A stretch of DNA of 64,000 bases from Kitasatospora sp. NBC_00315 (GTDB taxonomy: Bacteria; Actinomycetota; Actinomycetes; Streptomycetales; Streptomycetaceae). The first letter of the stretch is position 1. Every line of letters starts with the position of its first letter. The stretch is taken from contig NZ_CP108025.1 of NCBI RefSeq assembly GCF_041435095.1, positions 7,316,001 to 7,380,000 on the forward strand, given 5' to 3'. This document shows positions 43,543 to 57,253 of the stretch, one piece after another. Both the position numbers and the translations under genes were made by a program. The notes beneath the pieces were generated by a model, which did no database searches, was not told the DNA's origin, and saw only the letters and a list, made by a program, of their open reading frames with translations.

Positions 43543-44538
43543 ATGAACACCCGTGCCCTGTCCGTCCGCAGTCGCGGACTCGCCGCCGCCGTCTCGGCCC
43601 TGGCCGTGCTCTCGCTGGCGGCCTGCGGGTCGGACGGTGGCGGTGGTGACGCCGCCGCCGGCGGCAAGGAGAGCGCCCCGGCGTCCGGCCCCAAGGTCGT
43701 CGAGGCCACCAACGGCAAGGTCACCGTGCCGGCGGACGTCAAGCGGATCGTCAGCATCTCCTACGCCACCGGCGCGCTGCTCGACCTCGGCGTCCAGCCG
43801 GTCGGCACCAGCACCATCGACGACAACAACCCGGTGGAGCTGCTCCCCTCCCAGACGGAGGCGGCGAAGAAGATCGAGCCGATCGGCTCCGGCATCGAGA
43901 TCAACATCGAGAAGGTCGCCTCCCTCGACCCGGACCTCATCATCGTCGAGGGCGCCACCGCCTTCGACTGGGGCGTGAAGAAGCTCGAAGGCATCGCCCC
44001 CACCCTCTACTTCGGCATCGACACGCCGGTCGACCTGCTGAACGCCCAGGAGAAGATCGCCACCGCCGTCGGCAGGGACGCCGAGTTCAAGAAGCTGAAG
44101 TCGGACTACGAGGCCAAGGCCGCGAAGATCAGGACCGACTACGCGGACAGGCTCAACACCGTCAAGTGGTCCATCGCCTCGTCCTACGGCGGCGGCGAGT
44201 TCCTGGTGGACACCAGCACCTCCTGGGTCGGCCGGGTGCTGGCCGACGCGGGCGCGAAGTTCTCCCAGGCGTCCTCGGACACCAAGGAGCACGAGGTCAC
44301 CTACTCCACCGAGAAGATCGACGTGCTGGCCGACGCCGACGTGATCCTGGTGCCGCGGACGGCCGCCACCGGTGAGATCCCGCAGGACACCAAGGACCTC
44401 GACAAGCAGCCGTCCTGGCAGAACCTGAAGGCCGTCAAGGCCGGCAAGGTCCTGCCGGTCACCTACGCCACCACCGACCGCTACGGCACCTCCATCGACG
44501 TGCTGAACCAGATCGAGACGATCCTCAAGGGCCTCTAG
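43543..44538 (+). CDS. Ferric-siderophore ABC transporter substrate-binding lipoprotein
   Basis: 331 aa. A lipoprotein signal with lipobox LAAC (Cys about 28) and a Gly/Asp linker precede a FecB/FhuD-type two-lobe fold with one long bridging helix (RIVSISYATGALLDLGVQPVG, EKVASLDPDLIIVEG, and the C-terminal WQNLKAVKAGKVLPV). It captures the ferric siderophore for import. Only the binding protein is here; permease and ATPase genes must be elsewhere. Start ATG with GAGGAGAA 4 nt upstream. It lies between the carrier gene and the giant NRPS. Confidence 0.94.
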   Translation: MNTRALSVRSRGLAAAVSALAVLSLAACGSDGGGGDAAAGGKESAPASGPKVVEATNGKVTVPADVKRIVSISYATGALLDLGVQPVGTSTIDDNNPVELLPSQTEAAKKIEPIGSGIEINIEKVASLDPDLIIVEGATAFDWGVKKLEGIAPTLYFGIDTPVDLLNAQEKIATAVGRDAEFKKLKSDYEAKAAKIRTDYADRLNTVKWSIASSYGGGEFLVDTSTSWVGRVLADAGAKFSQASSDTKEHEVTYSTEKIDVLADADVILVPRTAATGEIPQDTKDLDKQPSWQNLKAVKAGKVLPVTYATTDRYGTSIDVLNQIETILKGL

Positions 44539-44555
44539 GCCGCACCGGGCCGCCA

Positions 44556-44608
44556 CCGGGCCGCGTCCGAGGATCCCCGCCGGGCGCGACCCCCCGGACG
44601 CGGCCCGG
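44556..44608 (+). terminator. Stem-loop between binding protein and NRPS genes
   Basis: 14-bp perfect arms CCGGGCCGCGTCCG and its complement (44556-44569, 44595-44608), starting 17 bp after the binding-protein stop. It may attenuate rather than fully end transcription, since the NRPS gene follows with no obvious iron box of its own. Confidence 0.6.
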
Positions 44609-44752
44609 CCCGGCCTCCCCGTGCCCCGGGCCGCCGTCGTGCGAGCGGCGGCAGCCCGGGGCGGCAGCACCACCACCCAGGACAGCGCAGCAGCGCACCA
44701 GCGCCCGGGCCGGCCCGTCCGGCGGGGCGGCACGTAACCGGAAGGCCCGACC

Positions 44753-47700
44753 ATGGCAGAGGCGAGCACCGACACACCGCAGGCCGGGCCCACCGGCCCG
44801 GTGGAGCTGACGGCGGCCCAGGCCGGCGTCCTGGCCGCACAGCGGATCGACCCCGGGAGCCCGGCGTACAACGTCGGCCAGTACGTCGAGCTGGACGGCC
44901 CGCTGCGGCCGGAGCTGCTGGAGGCGGCCCTGCGCAGCACCCTGGCCGAGGCCGACGGGCTGCACGTCCGGCTCGCCGAGCACCAGGGCCGCACCGTGCA
45001 GCTCCCGACCCGTTTCGCCGCCGAGCAGTGGCGCCTGCCACACCTGGACACCCGCGGCGCCGCCGATCCGGTCGCCGCCGCCGTCGCCCTCGTCCAGGGC
45101 CAACTGGCCGTCCCCGTGGCCCTGGAGGGGCCCGAGGCCGGTCCGCTGAGCGGCTCCCTGCTGGTCCGCACCGGGGAGAGCAGCCACCTGTGGTTCCAGT
45201 GGTTCCACCACCTGGTCGTCGACGGCTACGCCGTCGCCCTGTTCACCCGCCGGGTGGCCGAGGTGTACACCGCCCTCGCCGAGGGCGCCCCCGCGCCCGC
45301 CGCCGCCTTCCGCCCGGCCGCCCTGCTCGCCGAGGCCGAGCGCGAGCACCTCGGCTCGGAACGGGCCGAGGCCGACCGCGCCCACTGGACGCGGCGCTTC
45401 GCCGACCGGCCCGCCGTCACCGGCCTCACCGAGGAGAGCGCCCCCGCCGCGCCCGCCGCACTGCGCCACCGGATCGAGCTCACCGCGACGGAGTCCGCCA
45501 CCGTGCTCGCCGCCGCCCGGGCCACCCGCACCACGTGGGCCGAGGCGGCCACCGCCGCCCTCGCGGTCTACCTGCACCGGATGACGGGCACCCGGGACGC
45601 CGTCCTCGGCATGCACTTCATGGCCCGCACCGCCCCCGGTACCCTGCGGGTGCCCGGCATGGCCGTCAACATCCTCCCCGTCCGGCTGGCCGTGACCGGT
45701 ACGGACACCTTCGGGCAGTTGCTGCGCCGCGCCGCCGGCGAACTCAAGGACGCCCGCCGCCACCAGCTGCACCGCGGCGAGGAGATCCGCCGCGAGCTCG
45801 GCCTGGTCGGCACCGACCACCGCCTGTACGGCCCGCTCCTCAACCTCAAGCCCTTCGACCTCGACCTGGACTTCGCGGGTACCCCCGGACGGACCGTCAA
45901 CCTGGCCTCCGGCCCGATCGAGGACTTCTCGCTCTCCGTCAGCAAGACCCCGGCCGACCGGCTCGTGCTGGAGTTCGACGCCAACCCGGCCCTCCACACC
46001 GCCGCCGGCCTGGCCGGGCACGCCCGGCGCTGCGCCGGCCTGCTGATCCGGCTGGCCGCCGATCCCGAGCGGCCGGTGGGCGAACTCCAACTGCTCGCCG
46101 ACGCCGAACTCGGCGCCGTCCTGCACGACTGGAACGACACCGCCCACGCCGTGCGCGAAGGCACGCTGGTCGGCCGGGTCGCCGAACGCACCGCCGCCAC
46201 CCCGGACGCGGTGGCCGTCGTCTTCGAGGGCGCCGCCCTGACCTACCGCGAACTCGACCGGCGCGCCGACGCCCTCGCCCGCACCCTGGTCGCCGCCGGG
46301 GCCGGGCCCGACCGGGTGGTCGCGGTCGCGGTGCCGCGCTCCGCCGAGCTGATGGTCGCCCTGCTCGGCGTCCTCAAGTCCGGCGCCGCCTATCTGCCGC
46401 TGGACACCGAGTACCCGGCCGAGCGCCTCGCGTACACGGTCGAGGACGCCGCCCCGGTGCGCGTGGTCACCGTCCCCGAGGTGCTGGAGCGCCTGCCCGC
46501 GAACGCCCGCGCCCTCGCCCTCGCCCTCGGGGACGAGCCGGCGCCCGACGTCCGGCTCCCCGAGGCCCGCCCCGACCACGCCGCGTACGTCATCTACACC
46601 TCCGGCTCCACCGGGCGCCCCAAGGGCGTCGTCGTCACCCACCGCGCCATCGTCAACCGGCTCGCCTGGATGCAGCACGCCCACCGGCTGCGCGCCGACG
46701 ACCGGGTCCTGCAGAAGACCCCGGCCGGCTTCGACGTCTCCGTCTGGGAGTTCTTCTGGGCCCTGTGCGAGGGCGCCGCGGTCGTGCTGGCCCGCCCGGC
46801 CGGCCACAGGGACCCGGCCTACCTCTGCGCGCTGATCGCCGAACAGCGCGTCACCACCCTGCACTTCGTGCCCTCGATGCTGCGCGCCTTCCTGGAGGAG
46901 CCGAGCGTCGCCGCGCTCTGCACCGGTCTGCGCCGGGCGTTCTGCTCGGGCGAGGCGCTGCCCGGCGACGTCGTCGAGCGCTGGCACGCCACGCTGCCCG
47001 CCGTCCCGCTGCACAACCTGTACGGGCCGACCGAGGCCGCCGTCGACGTCACCCACCACCGCACCGAGCCCGCCGCGGGCGTCGTCCCGATCGGACGCCC
47101 GGTCTGGAACACCCGTCTGTACGTCCTGGACGCCCGGCTGCGCCCCGCGCCGGTCGGCGTGCCCGGCGAGCTGTACCTCGCCGGCGTCCAGCTCGCCCGG
47201 GGCTACCTCGGCCGGCCCGCACTGACCGCCGAACGCTTCGTCGCCGACCCGTTCGCGGGCGACGGCACCAGGCTGTACCGCACCGGCGACCTGGCGCGCT
47301 GGGCCCCCGACGGCGCCGTCGAGTACCTCGGCCGCACCGACGACCAGGTCAAGGTGCGCGGCTTCCGGATCGAGCTCGGCGAGATCGAGGCCGCCCTCGA
47401 AGCGCAGCCCGGCGTCACCCGGGCCGCCGTGACGGCCCGGGAAACCACCCCGGGCGGCGCGCGGCACCTGGTCGGCTACGTGGTCCCGGCCCCCGCCGAT
47501 CCCGAGGCCCTGCGCGGGGCTCTGGCCCGCACCCTGCCCGAGCACATGGTGCCCGCCGTCCTGGTGGGCCTGGACACCCTGCCGCTCAGCCTCAACGGAA
47601 AGCTCGACCGCAGGGCGCTGCCCGCCCCGGCCCGCGGCGACGCGGACGCCCGGGCCCCGCGCACCGAGGCCGAGCGGGTGCTCGCCGCCCTGGTCGCCGA

Positions 47701-50700
47701 GATCCTCGGGCTGCCGGAGGTCGGCGTCGACGACAACTTCTTCTCGCTCGGCGGCGACAGCATCTCCGCCATCCAGCTCGGCAGCCGCGCCCGCGGGGCC
47801 GGCTGGGAGATCACCCCTCGGGTGGTGTTCGAGCGCCGTACGGTCGCCCGGATCGCCGCCGCGGCCGAGGCCACCCGTGCGTCGGCGGCCCCCGCCGAGC
47901 CGGCCGCCGACGCCCTCGGCGACCTGCCGCCCACCGCCGTCAGCGAGTGGCTGCGCGGCCGTGGCGGCCCCGTCGCCCGGTTCGGACAGCACGCCGTCGT
48001 CACCCTGCCGGCCGCCCTCGACCGGGACCGGCTGGCTGCCGCCCTGCAGACACTGACCGACCGTCACGACGCGCTGCGGCTGAGCCTGCGGATCGAGCCC
48101 GACGGCCGCTGGATCCAGCAGATCCGGCCGGCCGCACCCCGGGCCGAGCTGCTGCGCCACGTCGAGGTCGCCCCGGGGGAGCTCGACGCCGCCGCCGCAC
48201 GGGAGCGCGAGAGCGCCGCCGACCGTCTCGACCCCGAGCGGGGCGTCGTCCTACAGGCCGTCCATCTGGACGCCGGGCCCGGGACCCCGGGCCGGCTGGT
48301 GCTGGCCCTGCACCACCTCGTGGTCGACGGCGTCTCCTGGCGCATCCTGCTGCCGGACCTGCGCGACGCCTACGAGGGCCGCGACCTCCACCCGGTGACC
48401 ACCCCGCTGCGCCGCTGGGCCACCGGCCTCGCCGACGCCGCCGGCTCCGACGCCGTCCGGGCCCAGCTGCCGCACTGGCAGGCGGTGCTGGCCGAGGGCG
48501 CCGGTCCGCTGCTCGGCGACCGCCCGCTCGACCCGGCCCGCGACACCCTGGCCGGCACCCGTCACCTCACCCTCACCCTGCCACCCGCCCGAACCGCCCC
48601 GCTGCTCGGCGCCGTGCCCGCCACCCACCGGGCCGGCGTGGACCACGTCCTGCTGACCGCGCTCGCGCTGGCGGTGCTCGGGCGCCGCCGGGCCAGGCAC
48701 GGCGGGGCGAGCCGCCCCGACCTGCTGCTCCGCCTGGAGGGCCACGGCCGCGAGGACGCGCTCGTCCCCGGCGCCGACACCGCCCGTACGGTCGGCTGGC
48801 TGACCACCGAGTTCCCGGTCCGCCTCGACCTGGCGGGGATCGACCTCGCCGAGGCCCTGGCCGGCGGCCCCGCCGCCGGGCGCGCCCTGGCCCGGGTCAA
48901 GGAGCACCTGCGCGCGCTGCCCGACGCCGGGGCCGGGTACGGCCTGCTGCGCCACCTCGATCCGGTCGGCGCCGCCGCCCTCGCCGACACCGAGGCCCCC
49001 CAGCTGCTGTTCAACTACCTCGGCCGGTTCGGTGCCGGGCAGGAGCCCTGGAGCACCGGCGCCGAGGCCTTCGCGGCGAGCGCCGATCCCGCGATGCCCG
49101 CCGCTCACGCCCTGGAGATCGGCGCCTTCGTCCACGACCGCGCCGACGGCCCCGAGCTGGCCGTCCACCTCGGCTGGCCGCAGGGCGTCCTCACCGAGCA
49201 GGCCGTCCGCGACCTCGCCGAGCGGTGGTTCGCCGCCCTGGACGCGCTGACCGCCTACGCGGGCCGCGCCGACGCCGGCGGCCTCACCCCCTCGGACGTG
49301 CCGCTGGCCGCCGTCACCCAGCCCGTACTGGACGCGCTGGCCGCCGAGCACCCCGCCACCGTGGACGTCCTGCCGCTCTCCCCGCTCCAGGAGGGCCTGC
49401 TCTTCCACGGCCTCTACCAGGACGCGGACGGCGCGGACGACCTCTACACCTCGCTGACCGCGCTCGACCTGCGCGGCCCGCTCGACCGCGAGGCGCTGCT
49501 CGACGCGGTCGACGCGGTGGTCAACCGGCACGCCGCGCTGCGCTCCGCCTTCACCGCCGCCGTCCCCGGCCGCCCGCTCCAGCTGACGGCCGAACGGGTC
49601 ACCGTGCCCTGGACCGTCCACGACCTCAGCACGGTGACCGCCGACCGCCGGGCCGTCGAGATCGCCCGGATCGAGCACGAGGAGGCCGCCCGGCGCTTCG
49701 ACCTGGCCCGCCCGCCGCTGGTGCGCTGCGCCCTGGTCACCCTCGGCCCGGAGCACCACCGCCTGGTCCTGACCCGCCACCACATCGTGATGGACGGCTG
49801 GTCGACACCGGTCCTGCTGCGCGAACTGATCGGCGCGTACGGCGCGGGCAGCGCCGACGCGCTGCCCGCGGTGACCCCCTACGCCGACCACCTGGCCTGG
49901 CTGGCCGCCCGCGACGGCGCCGCCGACACGGCGGCCTGGCGGGCCGCGCTGGCCGGCCTGGAGGCGCCCACGCTGCTCGCCGACGTCCTCGGCCGGCCCG
50001 TCGAGGGACCGGCCGCCGCCGGCGCCGAGATCGACCTGCCGATCCCCGCCGCGCTCTCCGCACGGCTCACCGCCACCGCCCGCCGACACGGACTGACGCT
50101 GAACACCGTCGTCCAGGGCGCCTGGGCGATCCTGCTCGGCCGCCTCACCGGCCGCCGGGACGTCGTGTTCGGCGCCACCGTCTCCGGGCGCCCCAGCGAC
50201 ATCCCCGGCGTGGAGTCGATGGTCGGCCTGTTCAGCAACACCGTCCCGGTGCGCTTCGCGCCGGAGGAGGACGAGCCGGTCGCCGAGGCGCTCGGCCGCC
50301 TCCAGGCGCAGCAGTCCGCGCTGCTCGACCACCAGTACCTCGGTCTGGCCGACATCCAGGCCGAGGCCGGACACGGCACCCTCTTCGACACCCTGCTGGT
50401 CTTCGAGAACTACCCCGTCGACCCCGATCTGCTGACCGCCCGAGGCCTGCGGGTGGCCGGCATCACCCACCACGGCGCCACCCACTACCCGCTGACCGTC
50501 CTCACCCTGCCCGGCGAGGCCCCGCGGCTGACCGTCGAGTACCGCCCCGACGTCCTCACCGCCGAGCAGGCCCGCGCCACCGGCAGCCGCCTGCTCGGCC
50601 TGCTGGAGCAGATCGCCACCGCCCCCGCCACCGCGGTCGGCGCGCTGGAGATCCTGGACGCCGCCGAACGCGCCGGCCTCCTCGACGAGCGGAGCGCCAC

Positions 50701-53700
50701 CGCCCGTCCGGTGCCCGACCGCACCGTGGTCGACGCGTTCCGGGCGCAGGCCGCCGCCACCCCCGACGCCACCGCCGTCGTCTTCGGCGCCGAGCGCCTC
50801 GGCTTCGCCGAACTGGCGGCCCGCGCGGAGCGCACCGCCCGCCACCTTGCCGCCCTCGGCGCCGGCCCCGGCACGGTCGTGGCCCTCGCCCTGCCGCGCT
50901 CCGCCGACCTGGTCGCCGCGCTGCTCGGCGTGCTCGGAGCCGGCGCGGCCTACCTGCCGGTCGACCTCGACCACCCGGCCGAGCGGATCGCCCTGATGCT
51001 CGCGGACGCCGAACCGCTGCTCACCCTCACCACCGCCGAGGTCGCCGCCCGGCACCCGGTGCTCGCCGCCCACGGCCGGGGCGCCGTCCTGCTCGCCGAG
51101 CTGGGCACCCGCGACGCCGAGCCGGCCCGCCCGCACGCCGACGACCTCGCGTACGTCATCCACACCTCCGGCTCCACCGGCCGGCCCAAGGGCGTCCAGG
51201 TGTCGCACCGGGGCCTGGCCAACATGCTGGAGCACCACGGCTCCACCGTGTTCGCCCGGGCCGTCGAGGCGGCCGGCGGCCGGCGCCTGCGCGCCGCGCA
51301 CACCGCCTCCTTCTCCTTCGACTCCTCCTGGGAGCAGCTGCTCTGGCTGATCGGCGGCCACGAACTGCACGTCTACGACGAGGATCTGCGCCGCGACCCG
51401 CAGGCCCTGACGGCCCGGCTGATCGCCGACCGGATCGACACCCTGGACGTGACCCCGTCCTTCGGCGGCCAGCTCGTCGAGTGGGGCCTGCTGGACAACG
51501 AGGAGCACCGCCCGGTGCTGTTCCTGGTCGGCGGCGAGCCCTGCGGCGAGGCGCTGTGGACCAGGATCCGGGAGACCGAGGGGGTGATCGGCCACAACTT
51601 CTACGGACCGACCGAGTACACCGTCGACGCCCTCGGCGCCGCCCTGGCGGACAGCGCCACCCCCTTCGTCGGCCGCCCGATCGGCAACACCCGGGTGTAC
51701 GTCCTGGACGCCCGGCTGCGTCCCGTCCCCGCCGGGGTGCCCGGTGAGCTGTACATCGCCGGACCGGGACTCGCCCGCGGGTACGGCAACCGGCCCGCAT
51801 TGACCGCGGGACGCTTCGTCGCCGACCCGTTCGCGGGCGACGGCACCCGGATGTACCGCACCGGCGACGTCGGGCGCCGGCGCGCCGACGGCAGTCTCGA
51901 CTACCTCGGCCGCGACGACGACCAGGTGAAGATCCGCGGTTTCCGGGTCGAGCCCGGCGAGGTGGAGGCGGCCCTCGCCGCGCTGCCCGGCGTCGCCCGG
52001 GCCGCCGTCGTGGTCGGCGGCAGCGGCGCGGTGCGCCGCCTGGTCGGCTACGTGGCCCCCGCCTCGCTCGACCCGGTCGCGCTGCGCAAGACCCTCGCGC
52101 AGTCGCTGCCCGAGTACCTCGTCCCCGCGGCGATCCTCCCGCTGGCGGCGCTGCCGCTGAACGTCAACGGCAAGCTCGACCGGAGCGCCCTGCCCGAGCC
52201 GGAGGCCGCGGCCCTCGACGCCCCGGCCGGCCGCGCGCCGCGCGACGAGCGCGAGGCGGTGCTCTGCGGGATCCTCGCCGACGTGCTCGGCCTGCCCCGG
52301 ATCGGCGTCGACGACGACTTCTTCGACCTCGGCGGGCACTCGCTGCTGGCCACCCGCGTGATCGGCCGGGTCCGGGCCGCGCTCGGCGTGGAGGCCGCCG
52401 TGCGGGACCTCTTCGAGACCCGCACCGCCGCCCGCCTCGCCGCCCGGCTGCGCACCGCCGCCGCGAGCCGGCCCGGCCCCGCCGCCCGGCCGCGCCCCGC
52501 GCTGCCGCCGCTCTGCGCCGCACAGGCCCGGCTCTGGTTCCTCCACCGCCTCCAGGGCCCGAGCACCGCGTACACCATCCCCTGCGCGCTGCGGATCGAC
52601 GGCCCGCTCGACCCCGACGCGCTGCGGGCGGCGTTCGGCGACGTGCTGGCCAGGCACGAGGCGCTGCGCACGGTCTTCCCCGACCTCGACGGCCGCCCGT
52701 ACCAGCGGATCCTCACTCCGGCCGAGGCCGGCCTGCCGTTCGCGGTGGAGGAGGTGACGCCGCACCTGCTGGACGCGGCGGTCGCCGCCGCCGGGGCGTA
52801 CGCCTTCGAACCGGCCACCGAGATCCCGGTGCGCGCCACCCTGCTGGGCGCCGGGCCCGAGCGGCACGTGCTCAGCATCGCGCTGCACCACATCGCCGGT
52901 GACGAGTGGTCCGAGGGCGTGCTGCTGCGCGACCTCGACCGGGCCTACGCCGCCCGGCTGGCCGGCTCCGCGCCGGCGTTCGCCCCGCTGCCGCTGCAGT
53001 ACGCCGACCACGCGCTGTGGCAGGCCGAGCTGCTCGGCGAGCAGGACGGTCCGGCCGCCGCCCAGAGTGCCTACTGGACGCAGCGCCTCGCCGGGCTGCC
53101 CGCCGAGCTGGCCCTGCCGGCCGACCGGCCCCGCCCCGCCGAGGCCACCGGCCGGGGCGGCGCCGTCCGCCTGCGCCTGCCCGGGGAACTGCACACCGCC
53201 CTGCGCGACTACGCCCGGCGCACCGCGAGCACCCCCTTCATGGTCACCCAGGCCGCCGCCGCGCTGCTGCTCGGCGGGCTGGCGGGCACCACCGACGTGG
53301 CGCTCGGCACCCCGGTCGCCGGACGGTCGGACGAAGCGGTGGAGCAGGTCGTCGGGTTCTTCGTCAACACCCTGGTGCTGCGCCACGACCTGGCGGGCGA
53401 GCCGACCTTCGACGAGCTGGTCACCCGCTCCCGGGAGGTGGTGCTCGGCGCGCTGGCCCACCAGGACCTCCCCTTCGACCGGCTGGTGGAGATCGTCAAC
53501 CCGGAGCGCTCGCTCGGGCGCCACCCGCTGTTCCAGGTGATGGTCCAGCACCGCAAGGAGGCGGGCGGGCTGGACCGCCTGCTCGGTGCCCGCACCGCAC
53601 TGCTGCCGGATCCGGTGCACGCGGCCCGCTTCGACCTCGCGCTCACCTTCGCCGAGTCCGCCGACGGCGCCCGCACCGACCTTACCGTCATCCACGCCGA

Positions 53701-56700
53701 GGACCTGTACGACCGCTCCACCGCCCGCCTGTTCGGGGAGCGGCTGCTCCGGGTGCTGGAGCAGGCGCTGGCCGCCCCCGACCGTCCGGCCGCCCGGATC
53801 GAACTGACCTCCGCCCAGGAGCGCCGGGGCCTGGCGGGCGAGTGGAACGCCACCGAGCGCGAAGTCCGCCCCGGTACCCTGCTCACCCGCATCGCCGAAC
53901 GGACCGAGGCAACGCCGGACGCCGTCGCCGTGCTCTTCGAGGACGAGCGGCTGACGTACCGGCAGCTGGACGGACGAGCCGCCCGGCTGGCCCGGGTGCT
54001 GGCCGCCGCTGGGGCCGGCCCCGACCGGATCGTGGCCGTCGCCGTCCCGCGCTCCACCGAGCTGATGGTCGCCCTGCTGGCCGTCCTCAAGTCCGGCGCC
54101 GCCTACCTGCCGCTGGACACCGAGTACCCCGCCGAGCGGCTGGCCGCCATGATCGAGGACGCCGGGCCGGTCTGCGTGCTGACCCTGCCGGGCCAGGAGG
54201 CCGGGCTGCCCCGGGTGCCCGGCGTGCCCGTCCTGCTGGTCGACACAGCCGCCGCCGCTGACGCCGCTGACACCGCCGCTGACGCCGGTACCGGTGCCGC
54301 CGGAGCCCGGGCCGACCGTCCGCAGGCCGAGCCGGTGGCCCCCGGCCCCGACCACGGCGCGTACGTCATCTTCACCTCGGGCTCCACCGGCCGCCCCAAG
54401 GGCGTCCTGGTCAGCCACCGCGCCATCGTCAACCGGCTGGACTGGATGCGCGAGGTCTACAGCATCACCGCCGCCGACCGCGTCCTGCAGAAGACCCCGG
54501 CCGGATTCGACGTCTCGGTCTGGGAGTTCTTCCTTCCGCTGGTCAGCGGCGCCGCCGTGGTGCTGGCCCGGCCCGGCGGCCACCGCGAACCGGAGCACCT
54601 GGCCGCCCTGGCCGCCCACCGCCGGGTCACCACCGCGCACTTCGTACCCTCCATGCTGGCCGCCTTCACCGCGGCGGCCGAGCAGGACGAGGCGATCCGC
54701 GCGGGCTTCAGCGGCGTCCGCCGGGTCTTCTGCTCCGGCGAGGCCCTGCCGGCCGGCGCCGTCGACCGCTTCGCCGCGCTCTGGCCGCAGATCGACCTGC
54801 ACAACCTGTACGGGCCCACCGAGGCCGCCGTCGACGTGACCTACCACCGGGCCTGGGCCGGTTCGGGGGTGGTCCCGATCGGGCGGCCGGTCTGGAACAC
54901 CCGCCTGCACGTGCTGGACGCCCGGCTGCGGCCGGTGCCGGTCGGCGTGCCCGGTGAGCTCTACCTCGGCGGCGTCCAGCTGGCCCGGGGCTACCTGGGC
55001 CGGCCGGGGCTGACCGCGGGTCGCTTCGTCGCCGACCCGTTCCGCCCCGGGGAGAGGATGTACCGCACCGGCGACCTGGTGCGCCGCCGGGTCGACGGCG
55101 AGGTCGAGTACCTCGGCCGCACCGACGACCAGGTGAAGATCCGCGGCTTCCGGATCGAACTCGGCGAGGTCGAGGCCGCGCTGGCGGCCGCGCCGGGTGT
55201 CGGCCGGGCCGCCGTCAGCGCCCGTCCGTTCACCGAGGGCGGCGCCCGGCAGCTCGCCGGGTACGTGGTGCCGCGGCCCGGCGCCGCCGTGGACGGCGAG
55301 GCCGTGCGCGCCGCCGTCGCCGCCGTGCTCCCCGCGCACATGGTGCCCGCCGTGGTCACCGTGCTGGACGCGCTGCCGCTGAGCGTCAACGGCAAGCTCG
55401 ACCGCAAGGCACTGCCCGCGCCCGGCCGCCGGGAGCGCGCTGCCGCCCCCGTCGGCCACACCCCCGCCAAGGCGCTGGCCAGGGTCTTCGCCGAGGTGCT
55501 CGGCCTGCCCGAGGTCGCCGAGGAGGAGAACTTCTTCGCTCTCGGCGGCGACAGCATCGTCTCCATCCAGTTGGTCAGCCGGGCCCGCAAGGCCGGCTTC
55601 GAGATCGCCGCCAAGGACGTCTTCACCCACCCGACCCCGGCCGCCCTCGCCGCCGCCGCGAAGGGAACGCCCCGGCCAATACCCGCCGTTCGGGCCCCCG
55701 AGCCCGTCCAGGCCGACGGCGAACTGCCCGTCCTGCCCGTCGTGCACTGGCTGCGCGAGCGCGGCGGCCCGATCGACCGGTTCAACCAGTCCGTCCTGCT
55801 GACCGTCCCGCCGACGCTGCGCGAGCAGCCGCTGCGCCGGGCGCTGGCCGCTCTCGCGGGCGACCACCCGGCGCTGCGGCTGCGGCTGGACCGCACCGAC
55901 GGTGTCTGGACCGAGGAGATTCTGCCGGTGGGCGTCGCCCCCGCCGCCACCGACCCCGCCACCCTGCGCCGGGTGGAGGGCGCCGACCTGGCCCTGATCA
56001 GCCGCGAGGCCGACGCGGCCGTCGCCGCACTCGACCCCGACCGGGGCCGGATCCTGCGCGCCGTCTGGTTCGACGCCGGGGCCGGCCAGGACGGCAGACT
56101 CCTGCTGACCGTCCACCACCTCGCCGTGGACGGTGTCTCCTGGCGCACCCTGCTGCCCGGGCTCGCCACCGCCTACACCGCGCTCGCCGGAGGCGCCCGC
56201 CCCGCGCCCGAACCGGAGGGCCACACCCTGCGGGCCTGGTCGGAGCGCCTGCTCGGGCACGCCCAGGAACGCTCCCGGACGGCCGAACTCGGCTACTGGC
56301 GCTCCGCCCTGGCCGGACCGGGCGGCCCCCTCGCGGCGCTCGCCGCCGACCCGGTGCGCGACACCGTGGCCACCCTGCGCACCCTGCGCCGGATCCTGCC
56401 GGCCGACCGCACGGCCCCCCTGCTGACCGCCGTGCCGCAGGTCTTCGGCGCCGGCGTGGACGACGTGCTGCTCACCGCCCTCGCCCTCGGCGTGGCCGCC
56501 GCCCGTCCGCAGGCCGCGCCGGCCCTCCAGGTCGATCTGGAGGGGCACGGCCGGGGCGGCAGCGAGAGCGCCGCACTGACCCCCGACCTCGCCCGTACCG
56601 TCGGCTGGTTCACCACCGTCCACCCCGTCCGGCTCGACCTCGCGGGCATCGACCCGGCGGACGCGCTCACCGGCTCGGCGGCCGCCGGACGCGCCCTCAA

Positions 56701-57249
56701 GCAGGTCAAGGAGCAGCTGCGGGCCGTCCCCGACCGTGGTCTGGGCCACGGCCTGCTGCGCCACCTCAACCCGCAGACGGCGCCGCAGGTCGCGGCCCTG
56801 CCGCGCTCCGAGGTGCTGTTCAACTACCGGGGCCGCACCGATGGCGCAGGTGGCCCGCTCGGCGGCTGGCCGCTCGCCCCGCAGGACGAGCGGAGCGCCG
56901 TGGCGGCCGCCGCCGGGCCGGACCCGGAGATGGCCGCCGGCTATCCGCTGGAGATCGACGCCGTCGTCCAGGCCGGCCCGGACGGACGCCCCGAGCTGGC
57001 CGTCGAGTGGAGCTGGCCCCGGGCCCTGCTGACCGAGGCCGAGGTCACCGAGTTGGCGGACGCCTGGTTCGACGCCCTCGACGCCCTCGCCCGGCACACC
57101 GCCGGCGGCGCGGCCGGCGGGGTCACCCCGTCGGACCTGAGCCTCGTCTCGCTCGGGCAGGCCCAGATCGACCGCCTGGAGTCCCGCCTGGAGTCCCGCC
57201 TGGGATCCCGCCTGGGATCCCGCTCGGAGCCCCGCCCGCGCAGGCGCCG

Positions 57250-57253
<4 letters not shown>
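44753..57253 (+). CDS. Siderophore NRPS 1: C-A(Ser)-T-E-C-A-T-C-A(Ser)-T-E
   Basis: 4166 aa, three modules, no thioesterase. Order by rough residue: C1 (15-430; HHLVVDG at 152), A1 (465-960), T1 (Ser1003, LGGDSI), E1 (1055-1500), C2 (1530-1970, D-residue-accepting type PLSPLQEGLLF), A2 (1990-2470), T2 (Ser2530, LGGHSL), C3 (2585-3020; HHIAGDEW, Glu for the usual Gly), A3 (3050-3540), T3 (Ser3601, LGGDSI), E3 (3650-4110). Pockets read D-V-W-H-F-S-L-V-D-K for A1 and A3 (the EntF serine code) and D-S-E-D-L-G-F-V-D-K for A2 (acidic at two sites, as in hydroxyornithine pockets). Predicted product: starter-D-Ser-X-D-Ser. ATG with GGAAGG upstream. The C-terminus is a 12-bp-repeat-encoded (RLES)2(RLGS)2 tail. 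The stop overlaps the next NRPS by 4 bp. Confidence 0.94.
57173..57220 (+). repeat. 12-bp tandem repeat at NRPS 1 C-terminus
   Basis: Four units CGCCTGGAGTCC / CGCCTGGGATCC encode (RLES)2(RLGS)2 just before the stop codon. Confidence 0.9.
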